DNA from: Nannochloris sp. 'desiccata'
Taxonomy: Eukaryota > Chlorophyta > Trebouxiophyceae > Chlorellales > Chlorellaceae
Reading direction: 5' to 3'
DNA: 64,000 nucleotides
Assembly: GCA_019044685.2 (NCBI GenBank)
Contig: JAGTXX020000016.1
Coordinates: 1 to 64,000, forward strand
Below are positions 1 to 10,406 of this stretch, in pieces. The notes under the pieces were generated by a model. That model did not search any database. It saw only the letters and a list, made by a program, of their open reading frames with translations, and was not told the DNA's origin. Position 1 is the first letter of the stretch, and each line of letters opens with the position of its first letter. The translations under genes and the position numbers were made by a program.

Positions 1-1455
1 TAGCATCAACCTTCTTTGGCAGCATGTGAATGCCTTCAGCAGTAAGCAAATAACCAACAAATTCAATTTCAGTTTGGAAAAACCGACACTTCTGCAGACC
101 AGCATGTAACTGATGTTCACGCAAACGATCTAAAACATAACGAATATGTTTGTCATGTTCTTCTGCAGTTTTACTGAAAATGAGGATATCATCAAGGTAA
201 ACGACCAGAAATTTTCTCCATGCTGTCAGCAAAAATGCTATTCATCAGCTTTTGGAAGGTGGCAGGAGCGTTAGTAAGTCCGAAAGGCATAACGCGAAAC
301 TCGTAATGACCATATCGAGTATTAAAAGCCGTTTTAGGGATGTCTTCTTCCTTGACTCGAACTTGATAATAAGCAGATTTCAAGTCAATCTTACTAAAAT
401 AACGAGCACCTTCCAGGCAATTGAGCAACTCATCCATTTTAGGCAATGGAAATTTATCCTTAATGGTAATTTTATTGAGAGCTCTGTAGTCAACACACAT
501 ACGGAGTGTACCATCTTGCTTTGGAACAAAAATGACAGGAGCAGCATATGGAGAAGAAGAGGGTTGAATAATGCCAGCATCGATCATTTCTCGAATTTGC
601 TTCTGTAATTCTTCCATTTCCCTAGGAGAAATCCTATAAGGGACGTTGACAGGGAGGCACATGACCAGGCTCTAACGGAATTTTCATGCTGAACATTCCT
701 TTCAGGAGGGAAGAAAGTACGCAAATCAAATACATCGAAATATTCTTTTTCATAAGTTTCATGAATATTAGCCCAAGGATCTTCATCTGTAGTAAGACGA
801 GGGATTAGATCACCATCTTCATCAAACTCTTCTTCATCATCATCATTAGTAGCAGCAGCAGGTCTAGAATTCACAGCAGGAGGTGGAGGAGAAGGTTCAA
901 CCAGATTCAGATTGACCAAGAAAACAGGAGTATTTTTATTACGCAGAATTCTTGCCAGCTGAGTAGCAGAGATAAGAGAAGAACCAGAAGTAGGGGCAGC
1001 AGGAGCAGCGTCCGCTCCAGAAGTGGACAACAAGATCTGCTGATCTTGATAAACAAATTCCACAGTATTAAGTCGCCAATCAATGTGGGGATTGTGGAAT
1101 TCCAACCAATTCTTGCCAAGAATAATATCTACAGCAGAATCAACATCCAAGACGAACATTCGTACAGACTGTCGATAAGTACTAATACGCAGAGGCACTG
1201 TGACTGTTTCACGACATTGATAGGTACTACCATTAGCCAGTCGTACAGTGATAGATCCAGCACGAGTACGCGGGTGAAGGTTAAGACGTTTTGCACACTT
1301 TCCAGTAATGAAAGTAGCACCAGCACCACCATCAATCATGACTTTGACAGGAAGAGTACTCACGGAACCTTCCATAATCAATAATTGATTAGCACAAGTA
1401 GGAACACCATCAGCAGAAGTAATCATGTCTGTGGACACAACACCCAAATCTATGA
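1..1455 (-). pseudogene. Gypsy A pol, left-arm mirror copy (broken, runs off the window)
   Basis: This is the reverse-strand mirror of the Gypsy A protease and reverse transcriptase at 8128-9593. The protease-side ORF (584-1447) and the RT-side ORF (192-662) lie in different frames. Small indels near 660-690 and 215-225 that the right arm lacks break the reading frame. The RT part shows the usual [10 protein letters not shown] and [13 protein letters not shown] blocks of Ty3/gypsy polymerases. It has no independent meaning beyond the palindrome. Confidence 0.85.
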
Positions 1456-2144
1456 CTGCAAGATTGAGTAGGAGAAAGAAAGAAACATTTGAAATTAATC
1501 ATTCGTACAATGAATACCAAATTTCAAATTACTTGATGCAAGCACAGCAGCAAAAAAGTACGAAAGTACTGTATATCTTCTCAGTGCAAGTACACAGCAA
1601 CAGAGATCAATGATTTAGATGAGAGTTGCAGCATTTGATGCATATCAGCAATCAAATAAAGAGAGTTTTGGTGCAAGATCTTGAAGATCCTTGAAACAGC
1701 AACCAAACAAATGATGATTTGAAGGGGGAAAGTTTCTTGGATCTCCTCCATTTACTATGAAAGGAGCCAGAATGGGTACCTAGGTTACATTACTGTTACA
1801 GCATTGTCATTTGTGTGCCAGATCAAATAACTATTAGGGCCAGTAATAGTTTATGCAGGCAAAAACACAAACCAATACACAGTAAAAAAGGTGATGATAT
1901 TCAGGCATACGCAGAGTATGTACCATCATCAAAAGAAACATTGCTAAGAACAAGCAATAATCATCATCAAACAGCAACAAAAATATCATCTTTACGCATC
2001 ATTAAGAAGAGATAAGACAAAGAAAAGAAGAAAAAACAAGATATTTTGCAGCCGCAGAAATATCTTCAAGAGGAAAGACCAAAGTGACAGTAATGCCAGT
2101 TCATTGAATTCAAAAAGAACTCGAAATGCAAGCTTATTACTTAC
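1456..2144 (-). other. Mirror copy of the putative Gypsy A gag/pol intron
   Basis: Reverse-strand counterpart of the 7442-8127 intron, with the same GTAAGT donor (at 2144) and polypyrimidine-CTTGCAG acceptor (at 1456). No coding potential is seen. Confidence 0.6.
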
Positions 2145-2420
2145 TTTGAGCTTTCACGTCGACATCCATCATGTTGACACCAGTAGTTTGCCTTAGGACA
2201 ATCCTTCTTCAAGTGATCTGGACTGCCACAGCCCCAACACTTTCTTCCTGGAACAGAAGGCTTGACACCAGTTTTTTGGACGATTTCTGAACGCCGTTAT
2301 TATTGTTGTAGGGAGACTTCCTTGGCGTTGACCAGAGGAATGCTTTCCTTGACCAGAAGCAGACCCAGAAGCGTTTCCAGACTGGAACTTCTTGCGTTGA
2401 CCAGGATTTTGCACTATAGG
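2145..2420 (-). pseudogene. Gypsy A gag C-terminus, left-arm mirror copy
   Basis: Reverse-strand mirror of the gag zinc-knuckle region at 7175-7441. It carries its own indels: six A where the right arm has five, and a lost G near 2320. The frame is broken. Confidence 0.7.
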
Positions 2421-2424
2421 AAAA

Positions 2425-2580
2425 AGTCTTGCTTATCTTGAGCTTATCTGTGACTTATGTGATAAGCAGTTCTTATCTTAGGCTTATACTTTTCCACTAG
2501 TCTTATCTTTGCTTATATTGGCTTATCTTTCGTACACAGTGCTTATCCTGTCTTATCTATGCTTATCTTGTTAATTATTC
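2425..2580. repeat. GATAAG-type subterminal repeats, left-arm copy
   Basis: Mirror image of 7017-7165: many cttatc/gataag hexamers spaced by 8-20 bases. See the right-arm entry. Confidence 0.7.
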
Positions 2581-2767
2581 TTATTAATCTTGCATTAATT
2601 AATTAATTCCATTGAACACTGAAAAAGAAAGAAAGGTTGCAGGCAGATATAGAAAAGAAAACTAATAAAGATAGAAAATACAAGGAGATTTTACTGTGAA
2701 AAAATAAATAATCACTGGGCTACCATAAACGGGCAACTCTGCTGGTGAGAGGAGCAGTGCAGGCACC

Positions 2768-3325
2768 TCAGTGACTGCCTTCACCCACTTCTTTTGCAGG
2801 GCCCACGAGCGTGGGTTGAATACGTTTCTTCTTCTGCTTTTCTTTCTGGTTTGCTTCCGCCTTTGCCGCCCTTTCCTCCCACCTTTTAAGTCGCTTAGGG
2901 TCATCAGGGGCCTCCCGCTTTTCAGGCTGGGTATGAGCCTGTTCCATTTTAAATGCATCGTATATGTGACCTTCGCCTCTGAGACGCAATGCCAGAGCAA
3001 TATCCTTTGTCTGCACAGTTTACGCGCTTGCCATGCAAAGCGCATGCAACCGTATCCTCAAACAAGTGCACCAAATATGGTCTCAGCAGCATGATGCAGT
3101 GCAACCAGTGCCTCCCCCGTCATCAAATGATTGCAGCCCTCCACCGCTCGTAAGATCTGTCGTACCAGGCGCTGAAAAACTCAGTTTTGGGATCATCAGA
3201 TGGTCTGCAAAGTATTCGCCCCTCAGCTTCCTTATCTCCAGTAACCAACTCAGTTTCTTCCGTGCGTTTCTAGGAATTTTATTTATAGCTGCTGCGACTT
3301 CGTTATGATCCAGTTTGCCTTGCAT
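2768..3325 (-). pseudogene. Histone H3-like gene, left-arm copy (frameshifted)
   Basis: Mirror of the intact H3-like gene at 6265-6819. The start (3325) and the stop (2768) are kept. The frame is broken by an extra T after the PKLSF segment, an extra C in the region of the second helix, and an extra A before the VQTKDI segment. All three are single-base insertions relative to the right arm, which looks like sequence error rather than decay. Confidence 0.8.
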
Positions 3326-3668
3326 GTGTTCAAGGCGATTCGGGTCGTAAACGGTATCAGTAACCTTAAACTGAAACTGAAATTAAAGTGATCTCTAGCA
3401 ACAAAATATCGCGTCATCACTCAGGGTTCAGTAGAGCATCCTCTCAAAGTCTACTAGGAGGTATACGAGCCCATGGCTTCATAAAAACAAAAAGAAAAAC
3501 TGAAGCTAAAAGGAGGCGGGACTCGTTCCGGTAAGATGAACCCCTAGGAGCTTCCATCCAGCTCCCTTCACAAAAAATCATCATCAACTTTAATAAACAT
3601 AAAATAAACCTTTGTACATTGCATATCATCCACCATGGGGTAATGGGATCAGATAGAAAGAGGTAAAT

Positions 3669-4794
3669 TCATGAAGCCCGCCGCCTCCGGTGCCGTCGTG
3701 GTGGCGGTGGGTTAAGTACTCGGTGCTGCCTCCTCACACTTCTTGACAAAACTGCCAAGCTGTGTTTGTTGCTGCTCTAAGAACTCATTTAAGTTATTAT
3801 TACTAAAATCTAAACAAGAAAAATCTGCCCTAATGTCATCATAATTAGGGCACTTAAAAAACCATATGTTCGACCGTCTCGACAGTATTCATTTCTTTAC
3901 CAGCACACTGTTTGCATTCCCTCTCTTCCCTTTTAATGTGAGTCCATCGACCTGTTTCCTCCTTCAGCCAGTGTGAGCCCATTCTCAGCTGTAATAGTCG
4001 CTGTCTACTCCTGAAGCCAGGAATTGTAAGGCAAGCAGCAGCACAATATTCTTTTTCAGGCAACCCATTTCTGACTTGTTGAACATACTTGTAAATTTTA
4101 GTCCTAGATTCGTCAACATTCTGGATCTTGCTGAGATACCATTGTTTCCATCTTCTACACACTTGATTCACATGTAGTTCACAGGGTTCTTCTAAAGAAA
4201 TCACTACTCCAAAAAGACTGAAAGCTCGTTGCAGCTGTGCCGCCCAGCACCGCTGTGCTACTGATGGGATGCTGCCAGGTAATGGATTTGCTTTAAGCTG
4301 GCAATTATCTATAAAAGCATTCTTTAAAATGCTATTAGATGGTGCTTTTACGAGTCCATTGTAAAATCGAGTTAGTCTTTTAACCCAACGCAAAGCCAAT
4401 GGCCACCGGCCAGCTTCCGCAAGGACGATACAACTAGCAGCACTTTTTCGAACTCCAAACAGCCATTTAAGAGCTTGTAGATGAACGCGCGTCGCAGCTA
4501 TTTTTTAATGGATCCTGACATAGTAGTTCAGGAGCCCAAACTTCAGCTCCATAGCCAAGCACAGGTTCAACCATCACATCAAAAAGTCTGAAATTGGTAT
4601 CTACACCTTTAAGTTCTAATTCTTCCAGTCTTCTCCTGGTAGCATGGTATGCTTTACGGCCGGATAGAGCTCTGGCGGGTACAGCATACCTAGATAAAGC
4701 ATTAGAGCAGTGGAAAATAGTCCCTAAATATTTGAATTGTTCAACTACTTCCACCGTCTCGCCATCGACATACAGCACAGCTGCCTTTTCTTCT
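3669..4794 (-). pseudogene. LINE-type retrotransposon ORF, C-terminal part, left-arm copy
   Basis: Reverse-strand mirror of 4800-5922. It reads from the palindrome centre through the YLGTIF and YGAEVWAP segments. One extra C near 4490 breaks the frame, and an extra T near 3855 creates a stop just after the HMVF segment. The section between these (3854-4399) is open, unlike the right arm, which is broken in other places. Confidence 0.8.
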
Positions 4795-4799
4795 ATAAA

Positions 4800-5922
4800 A
4801 GAAGAAAAGGCAGCTGTGCTGTATGTCGATGGCGAGACGGTGGAAGTAGTTGAACAATTCAAATATTTAGGGACTATTTTCCACTGCTCTAATGCTTTAT
4901 CTAGGTATGCTGTACCCGCCAGAGCTCTATCCGGCCGTAAAGCATACCATGCTACCAGGAGAAGACTGGAAGAATTAGAACTTAAAGGTGTAGATACCAA
5001 TTTCAGACTTTTTGATGTGATGGTTGAACCTGTGCTTGGCTATGGAGCTGAAGTTTGGGCTCCTGAACTACTATGTCAGGATCCATTAAAAAAATAGCTG
5101 CGAGCGCGTTCATCTACAAGCTCTTAAATGGCTGTTTGGAGTTCGAAAAAGTGCTGCTAGTTGTATCGTCCTTGCGGAAGCTGGCCGGTGGCCATTGGCT
5201 TTGCGTTGGGTTAAAAGACTAACTCGATTTTACAATGGACTCGTAAAAGCACCATCTAATAGCATTTTAAAGAATGCTTTTATAGATAATTGCCAGCTTA
5301 AAGCAAATCCATTACCTGGCAGCATCCCATCAGTAGCACAGCGGTTGCTGGGCGGCACAGCTGCAACGAGCTTTCAGTCTTTTTGGAGTAGTGATTTCTT
5401 TAGAAGAACCCTGTGAACTACATGTGAATCAAGTGTGTAGAAGATGGAAACAATGGTATCTCAGCAAGATCCAGAATGTTGACGAATCTAGGACTAAAAT
5501 TTACAAGTATGTTCAACAAGTCAGAAATGGGTTGCCTGAAAAAGAATATTGTGCTGCTGCTTGCCTTACAATTCCTGGCTTCAGAGTAGACAGCGACTAT
5601 TACAGCTGAGAATGGGCTCACACTGGCTGAAGGAGGAACAGGTCGATGGACTCACATTAAAAGGGAAGAGAGGGAATGCAAACAGTGTGCTGGTAAAGAA
5701 ATGAATACTGTCGAGACGGTCGAACATATGGTTTTTAAGTGCCCTAATTATGATGACATTAGGGCAGATTTTTCTTGTTTAGATTTTAGTAATAATAACT
5801 TAAATGAGTTCTTAGAGCAGCAACAAACACAGCTTGGCAGTTTTGTCAAGAAGTGTGAGGAGCAGCACCGAGTACTTAACCCACCGCCACCACGACGGCA
5901 CCGGAGGCGGCGGGCTTCATGA
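4800..5922 (+). pseudogene. LINE-type (non-LTR) retrotransposon polymerase, C-terminal part
   Basis: Only the last third or so of a LINE ORF2-like protein is present, because the palindrome centre cuts it. The coding sequence starts just before an FKYLGTIF segment (end of the reverse transcriptase palm/thumb). It continues through YGAEVWAP, a long helical connector, and a C-terminal zinc knuckle of CxxC...HxxFxCP form (about 5680-5746). It ends with an arginine-rich tail at 5922. Single-base changes relative to the left arm break it into at least three frames: 7 versus 6 A near 5090, an extra T near 5346, a lost G near 5586 and a lost A near 5638. Each break is absent from the other arm. The family placement rests on these blocks; the clade is not determined. 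Confidence 0.8.
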
Positions 5923-6210
5923 ATTTACCTCTTTCTATCTGATCCCATTACCCCATGGTGGATGATATGCAATGTACAAAGGTTATTTTATGTTTATTAA
6001 AGTTGATGATGATTTTTGTGAAGGGAGCTGGATGGAAGCTCCTAGGGGTTCATCTTACCGGAACGAGTCCCGCCTCCTTTTAGCTTCAGTTTTTCTTTTT
6101 GTTTTTATGAAGCCATGGGGCTCGTATACCTCCTAGTAGACTTTGAGAGGATGCTCTACTGAACCCTGAGTGATGACGCGATATTTTGTTGCTAGAGATC
6201 ACTTTAATTT
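5923..6210 (+). other. Non-coding stretch between the LINE fragment and the H3-like gene
   Basis: No ORF is supported. It may hold the LINE 3' UTR, but no poly(A) or simple tail marks the element end. A pyrimidine-rich ttaatttcagtttcag lies at its right end and could act as a splice acceptor for the H3-like gene; I could not identify a matching donor. Confidence 0.4.
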
Positions 6211-6264
6211 CAGTTTCAGTTTAAGGTTACTGATACCGTTTACGACCCGAATCGCCTTGAACAC

Positions 6265-6819
6265 ATGCAAGGCAAACTGGATCATAACGAAGTCGCAGCA
6301 GCTATAAATAAAATTCCTAGAAACGCACGGAAGAAACTGAGTTGGTTACTGGAGATAAGGAAGCTGAGGGGCGAATACTTTGCAGACCATCTGATGATCC
6401 CAAAACTGAGTTTTCAGCGCCTGGTACGACAGATCTTACGAGCGGTGGAGGGCTGCAATCATTTGATGACGGGGGAGGCACTGGTTGCACTGCATCATGC
6501 TGCTGAGACATATTTGGTGCACTTGTTTGAGGATACGGTTGCATGCGCTTTGCATGGCAAGCGCGTAACTGTGCAGACAAAGGATATTGCTCTGGCATTG
6601 CGTCTCAGAGGCGAAGGTCACATATACGATGCATTTAAAATGGAACAGGCTCATACCCAGCCTGAAAAGCGGGAGGCCCCTGATGACCCTAAGCGACTTA
6701 AAAGGTGGGAGGAAAGGGCGGCAAAGGCGGAAGCAAACCAGAAAGAAAAGCAGAAGAAGAAACGTATTCAACCCACGCTCGTGGGCCCTGCAAAAGAAGT
6801 GGGTGAAGGCAGTCACTGA
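6265..6819 (+). CDS. Divergent histone H3-like protein with long C-terminal extension
   Basis: The 184-residue product contains a full H3 histone fold. An alphaN-like segment ([12 protein letters not shown], about 28-39) leads to [11 protein letters not shown] (47-57), matching the KLPFQRLVREI block of H3. The long second helix with [11 protein letters not shown] (81-91), then CALHGKRVT (94-102) and [13 protein letters not shown] (105-117), is clearly H3 and not H4, H2A or H2B. Loop 1 is about one residue longer than in canonical H3. The N-tail (1-27) lacks the canonical ARTKQTARKS tail and its K4/K9/K27 contexts. About 65 extra residues follow the fold and form a highly charged, lysine-rich tail. 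Histone H3 normally ends at the RGERA motif. The start at 6265 is the first ATG; the frame is open back to 6208, next to a possible acceptor, so an upstream exon cannot be excluded. The gene sits among mobile elements, next to GATAAG repeats. It could be a CenH3-like variant, a transposon-borne H3 or a virus-derived histone; the sequence alone does not decide. Confidence 0.85.
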   Translation: MQGKLDHNEVAAAINKIPRNARKKLSWLLEIRKLRGEYFADHLMIPKLSFQRLVRQILRAVEGCNHLMTGEALVALHHAAETYLVHLFEDTVACALHGKRVTVQTKDIALALRLRGEGHIYDAFKMEQAHTQPEKREAPDDPKRLKRWEERAAKAEANQKEKQKKKRIQPTLVGPAKEVGEGSH

Positions 6820-7016
6820 GGTGCCTGCACTGCTCCTCTCACCAGCAGAGTTGCCCGTTTATGGTAGCCCAGTGATTATTTATTTTTTCACAGTAAAATC
6901 TCCTTGTATTTTCTATCTTTATTAGTTTTCTTTTCTATATCTGCCTGCAACCTTTCTTTCTTTTCAGTGTTCAATGGAATTAATTAATTAATGCAAGATT
7001 AATAAGAATAATTAAC
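6820..7016. other. AT-rich 3' flank of the H3-like gene
   Basis: No coding signal. It contains attaattaattaatg and runs of pyrimidines and leads directly into the GATAAG repeats. Confidence 0.4.
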
Positions 7017-7174
7017 AAGATAAGCATAGATAAGACAGGATAAGCACTGTGTACGAAAGATAAGCCAATATAAGCAAAAGATAAGACTAGTGGAAAAGTA
7101 TAAGCCTAAGATAAGAACTGCTTATCACATAAGTCACAGATAAGCTCAAGATAAGCAAGACTTTTTCCTATAGT
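7017..7174 (+). repeat. GATAAG subterminal repeats and probable element end
   Basis: About eight GATAAG hexamers, three near-copies (TATAAG/CATAAG) and one inverted copy (CTTATC) occur in 150 bases. The block ends at tttttcctatagt, directly against Gypsy A gag sequence (from about 7175). Read from that border inward, the terminus is ACTATAGGAAAAA. This resembles both ends of element C (ACTAATGGTCC and ACTAGGGGGAA). I infer that this is the terminus of a DNA-type mobile element that carries the H3-like gene and is inserted in Gypsy A gag; its other end lies beyond the palindrome junction. Confidence 0.5.
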
Positions 7175-7441
7175 GCAAAATCCTGGTCAACGCAAGAAGT
7201 TCCAGTCTGGAAACGCTTCTGGGTCTGCTTCTGGTCAAGGAAAGCATTCCTCTGGTCAACGCCAAGGGAAGTCTCCCTACAACAATAATAACGGCGTTCA
7301 GAAATCGTCCAAAAACTGGTGTCAAGCCTTCTGTTCCAGGAAGAAAGTGTTGGGGCTGTGGCAGTCCAGATCACTTGAAGAAGGATTGTCCTAAGGCAAC
7401 TACTGGTGTCAACATGATGGATGTCGACGTGAAAGCTCAAA
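7175..7441 (+). pseudogene. Gypsy A gag, C-terminal fragment with zinc knuckle
   Basis: The region encodes a Ser/Gly/Gln-rich stretch, then a CCHC zinc knuckle (C-x2-C-x4-H-x4-C, 7348-7389), as in retroelement nucleocapsid proteins that bind RNA. A run of five A near 7310 puts the first half and the zinc knuckle in different frames; the left arm has six A there, so this is probably a sequence error. The 5' part of gag is missing, replaced by the end of the H3-bearing unit. The coding sequence ends at a good splice donor (a|GTAAGT at 7441/7442). Confidence 0.7.
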
Positions 7442-8127
7442 GTAAGTAATAAGCTTGCATTTCGAGTTCTTTTTGAATTCAATGAACTGGCATTACTGTC
7501 ACTTTGGTCTTTCCTCTTGAAGATATTTCTGCGGCTGCAAAATATCTTGTTTTTCTTCTTTTCTTTGTCTTATCTCTTCTTAATGATGCGTAAAGATGAT
7601 ATTTTTGTTGCTGTTTGATGATGATTATTGCTTGTTCTTAGCAATGTTTCTTTTGATGATGGTACATACTCTGCGTATGCCTGAATATCATCACCTTTTT
7701 ACTGTGTATTGGTTTGTGTTTTTGCCTGCATAAACTATTACTGGCCCTAATAGTTATTTGATCTGGCACACAAATGACAATGCTGTAACAGTAATGTAAC
7801 CTAGGTACCCATTCTGGCTCCTTTCATAGTAAATGGAGGAGATCCAAGAAACTTTCCCCCTTCAAATCATCATTTGTTTGGTTGCTGTTTCAAGGATCTT
7901 CAAGATCTTGCACCAAAACTCTCTTTATTTGATTGCTGATATGCATCAAATGCTGCAACTCTCATCTAAATCATTGATCTCTGTTGCTGTGTACTTGCAC
8001 TGAGAAGATATACAGTACTTTCGTACTTTTTGCTGCTGTGCTTGCATCAAGTAATTTGAAATTTGGTATTCATTGTACGAATGATTAATTTCAAATGTTT
8101 CTTTCTTTCTCCTACTCAATCTTGCAG
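7442..8127 (+). other. Putative 686-nt intron between Gypsy A gag and pol
   Basis: The stretch starts GTAAGT after the gag zinc knuckle and ends tttctttctttctcctactcaatcttgcag before the protease. It holds no long ORF. Removing it joins gag and pol in one frame (phase 1). Retroelements usually join gag and pol by frameshift or fusion, so a removable intron is unusual. A stop codon follows gag in the unspliced frame at 7447-7449. Confidence 0.55.
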
Positions 8128-10406
8128 TCATAGATTTGGGTGTTGTGTCCACAGACATGATTACTTCTGCTGATGGTGTTCCTACTTGTGCTAATCAATT
8201 ATTGATTATGGAAGGTTCCGTGAGTACTCTTCCTGTCAAAGTCATGATTGATGGTGGTGCTGGTGCTACTTTCATTACTGGAAAGTGTGCAAAACGTCTT
8301 AACCTTCACCCGCGTACTCGTGCTGGATCTATCACTGTACGACTGGCTAATGGTAGTACCTATCAATGTCGTGAAACAGTCACAGTGCCTCTGCGTATTA
8401 GTACTTATCGACAGTCTGTACGAATGTTCGTCTTGGATGTTGATTCTGCTGTAGATATTATTCTTGGCAAGAATTGGTTGGAATTCCACAATCCCCACAT
8501 TGATTGGCGACTTAATACTGTGGAATTTGTTTATCAAGATCAGCAGATCTTGTTGTCCACTTCTGGAGCGGACGCTGCTCCTGCTGCCCCTACTTCTGGT
8601 TCTTCTCTTATCTCTGCTACTCAGCTGGCAAGAATTCTGCGTAATAAAAATACTCCTGTTTTCTTGGTCAATCTGAATCTGGTTGAACCTTCTCCTCCAC
8701 CTCCTGCTGTGAATTCTAGACCTGCTGCTGCTACTAATGATGATGATGAAGAAGAGTTTGATGAAGATGGTGATCTAATCCCTCGTCTTACTACAGATGA
8801 AGATCCTTGGGCTAATATTCATGAAACTTATGAAAAAGAATATTTCGATGTATTTGATTTGCGTACTTTCTTCCCTCCTGAAAGGAATGTTCAGCATGAA
8901 ATTCCTTTAGAGCCTGGTCATGTGCCTCCCTGTCAACGTCCTTATAGGATTTCTCCTAGGGAAATGGAAGAATTACAGAAGCAAATTCGAGAAATGATCG
9001 ATGCTGGCATTATTCAACCCTCTTCTTCTCCATATGCTGCTCCTGTCATTTTTGTTCCAAAGCAAGATGGTACACTCCGTATGTGTGTTGACTACAGAGC
9101 TCTCAATAAAATTACCATTAAGGATAAATTTCCATTGCCTAAAATGGATGAGTTGCTCAATTGCCTGGAAGGTGCTCGTTATTTTAGTAAGATTGACTTG
9201 AAATCTGCTTATTATCAAGTTCGAGTCAAGGAAGAAGACATCCCTAAAACGGCTTTTAATACTCGATATGGTCATTACGAGTTTCGCGTTATGCCTTTCG
9301 GACTTACTAACGCTCCTGCCACCTTCCAAAAGCTGATGAATAGCATTTTTGCTGACAGCATGGAGAAATTTCTGGTCGTTTACCTTGATGATATCCTCAT
9401 TTTCAGTAAAACTGCAGAAGAACATGACAAACATATTCGTTATGTTTTAGATCGTTTGCGTGAACATCAGTTACATGCTGGTCTGCAGAAGTGTCGGTTT
9501 TTCCAAACTGAAATTGAATTTGTTGGTTATTTGCTTACTGCTGAAGGCATTCACATGCTGCCAAAGAAGGTTGATGCTATTTTAAACTGGCCTGTACCTA
9601 CTACTGCCAGTCAAGTCAAATCTTTCTTGGGATTGGCTACTTTCTATCGCCATTTTGTTGAGCATTTTGCTCATAAAGCTATTCCCTTGTATCAGATTAC
9701 CAGGAAAAATCAGATATTCACGTGGCTGCCTCGTCATCAAGAAGCTTTTGAGCAGTTAAAGTTGGCTTTAACTACTGCTCCTGTGCTTGCTCCTCCTGAT
9801 TTCAATCTTCCATTTGAAATTCACACTGATGCTTCTGATTTTGCTGCTGGTGCTGTGCTTTCTCAAGAAGGGAATCATCCCATAGCTTTTCTTTCTCACG
9901 TTTTCAAACCTGCTGAACTCAATTATTCTACTTATGATAAAGAGTTTCTGGCTATTATTCTTGCTCTGCGTGCTTGGAGACATTACATTCATGGCCATCC
10001 TACTACAGTCTACACTGACCATCAAGCGTTGATCTCTATTCAAACTCAAACCTTTGTGAATCGTCGTCACAATCGTTATTTGCAATTTCTTGCTGAATTT
10101 GGTAATGATCTGATTATCAAATACAAACCTGGTCGTTCAAATGTAGTTGCTGATGCTTTGAGCAGAATTCCTAACCTGAATTCTATCTCAACACTTGGTC
10201 CTTCTCCTGAGCTTCTGCATGAATTTGCTGTAGCTTACGTCTCTGATCCTCTTACTGAGACTTTCTTCACTGGAGGTGCTGGTCCAACCAAATGGTCTCT
10301 GCACGATGGCTTCATTTATGAAGAGAAGAATGGTGAAAAACTTATTTATGTCCCTGCTTCTAAATCTTTAAAAGATTTAATTATTCATGATCATCATGAT
10401 GCCGCA
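8128..10406 (+). pseudogene. Gypsy A pol part 1: protease, reverse transcriptase, RNase H, start of integrase
   Basis: One open frame encodes an aspartic protease with MIDGGAGATFI, where D-G-G replaces the usual D-S/T-G. A short acidic linker leads to a complete reverse transcriptase ([31 protein letters not shown]) and an RNase H with HTDASDFAAGAVLSQ and ADALSR. It then reaches the first histidines of the integrase zinc domain (HDHHDA), where Gypsy B has inserted at ccgca (10402-10406). The apparent ORF continues to 10538, but that end is read-through into the Gypsy B LTR. Codon use is A/T-rich in third positions. Insertion disables the gene. Confidence 0.9.
10402..10406 (+). repeat. Target-site duplication of Gypsy B, left copy
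   Basis: ccgca precedes the 5' LTR and recurs at 16907-16911 just after the 3' LTR; 5 bp is typical for Ty3/gypsy integrases. Confidence 0.9.

Larger units (their letters stand above)
1..9593. repeat. Giant near-perfect inverted repeat (palindrome)
   Basis: Positions 1-4794 read as the reverse complement of 4800-9593, with a 5-nt spacer (ataaa, 4795-4799). Around the centre the sum of paired coordinates is 9594; it drifts to about 9583 further out because of scattered single-base indels. The left arm reaches the window edge, so its true end is unknown. Both arms carry the same LINE fragment, H3-like gene, GATAAG repeats and Gypsy A gag/pol in mirror image. The junction falls inside the LINE coding sequence and not at any element border. 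Differences are mostly 1-nt indels in short homopolymers; I saw one clear substitution near 672 versus 8908. Confidence 0.95.

Noticed and set aside
2425..2580. CRISPR-like or telomere-like array from the GATAAG repeats
   Set aside because: Units are hexamers with irregular spacing, no constant repeat/spacer lengths, and the host is eukaryotic; subterminal transposon repeats fit better.
2768..3325. Second, independent H3-like gene
   Set aside because: It is the palindrome mirror of 6265-6819 with extra single-base insertions, not a separate paralogue.
6436..6816. 126-residue antisense ORF over the H3-like gene
   Set aside because: The sense strand encodes a clear histone fold with conserved blocks; the antisense ORF has no domain and is Leu/Phe-rich as expected from the complement.
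8128..10406. Gypsy A protease as inactive because of D-G-G instead of D-S/T-G
   Set aside because: The substitution is real but one residue alone does not prove loss of activity, and the rest of pol is intact.
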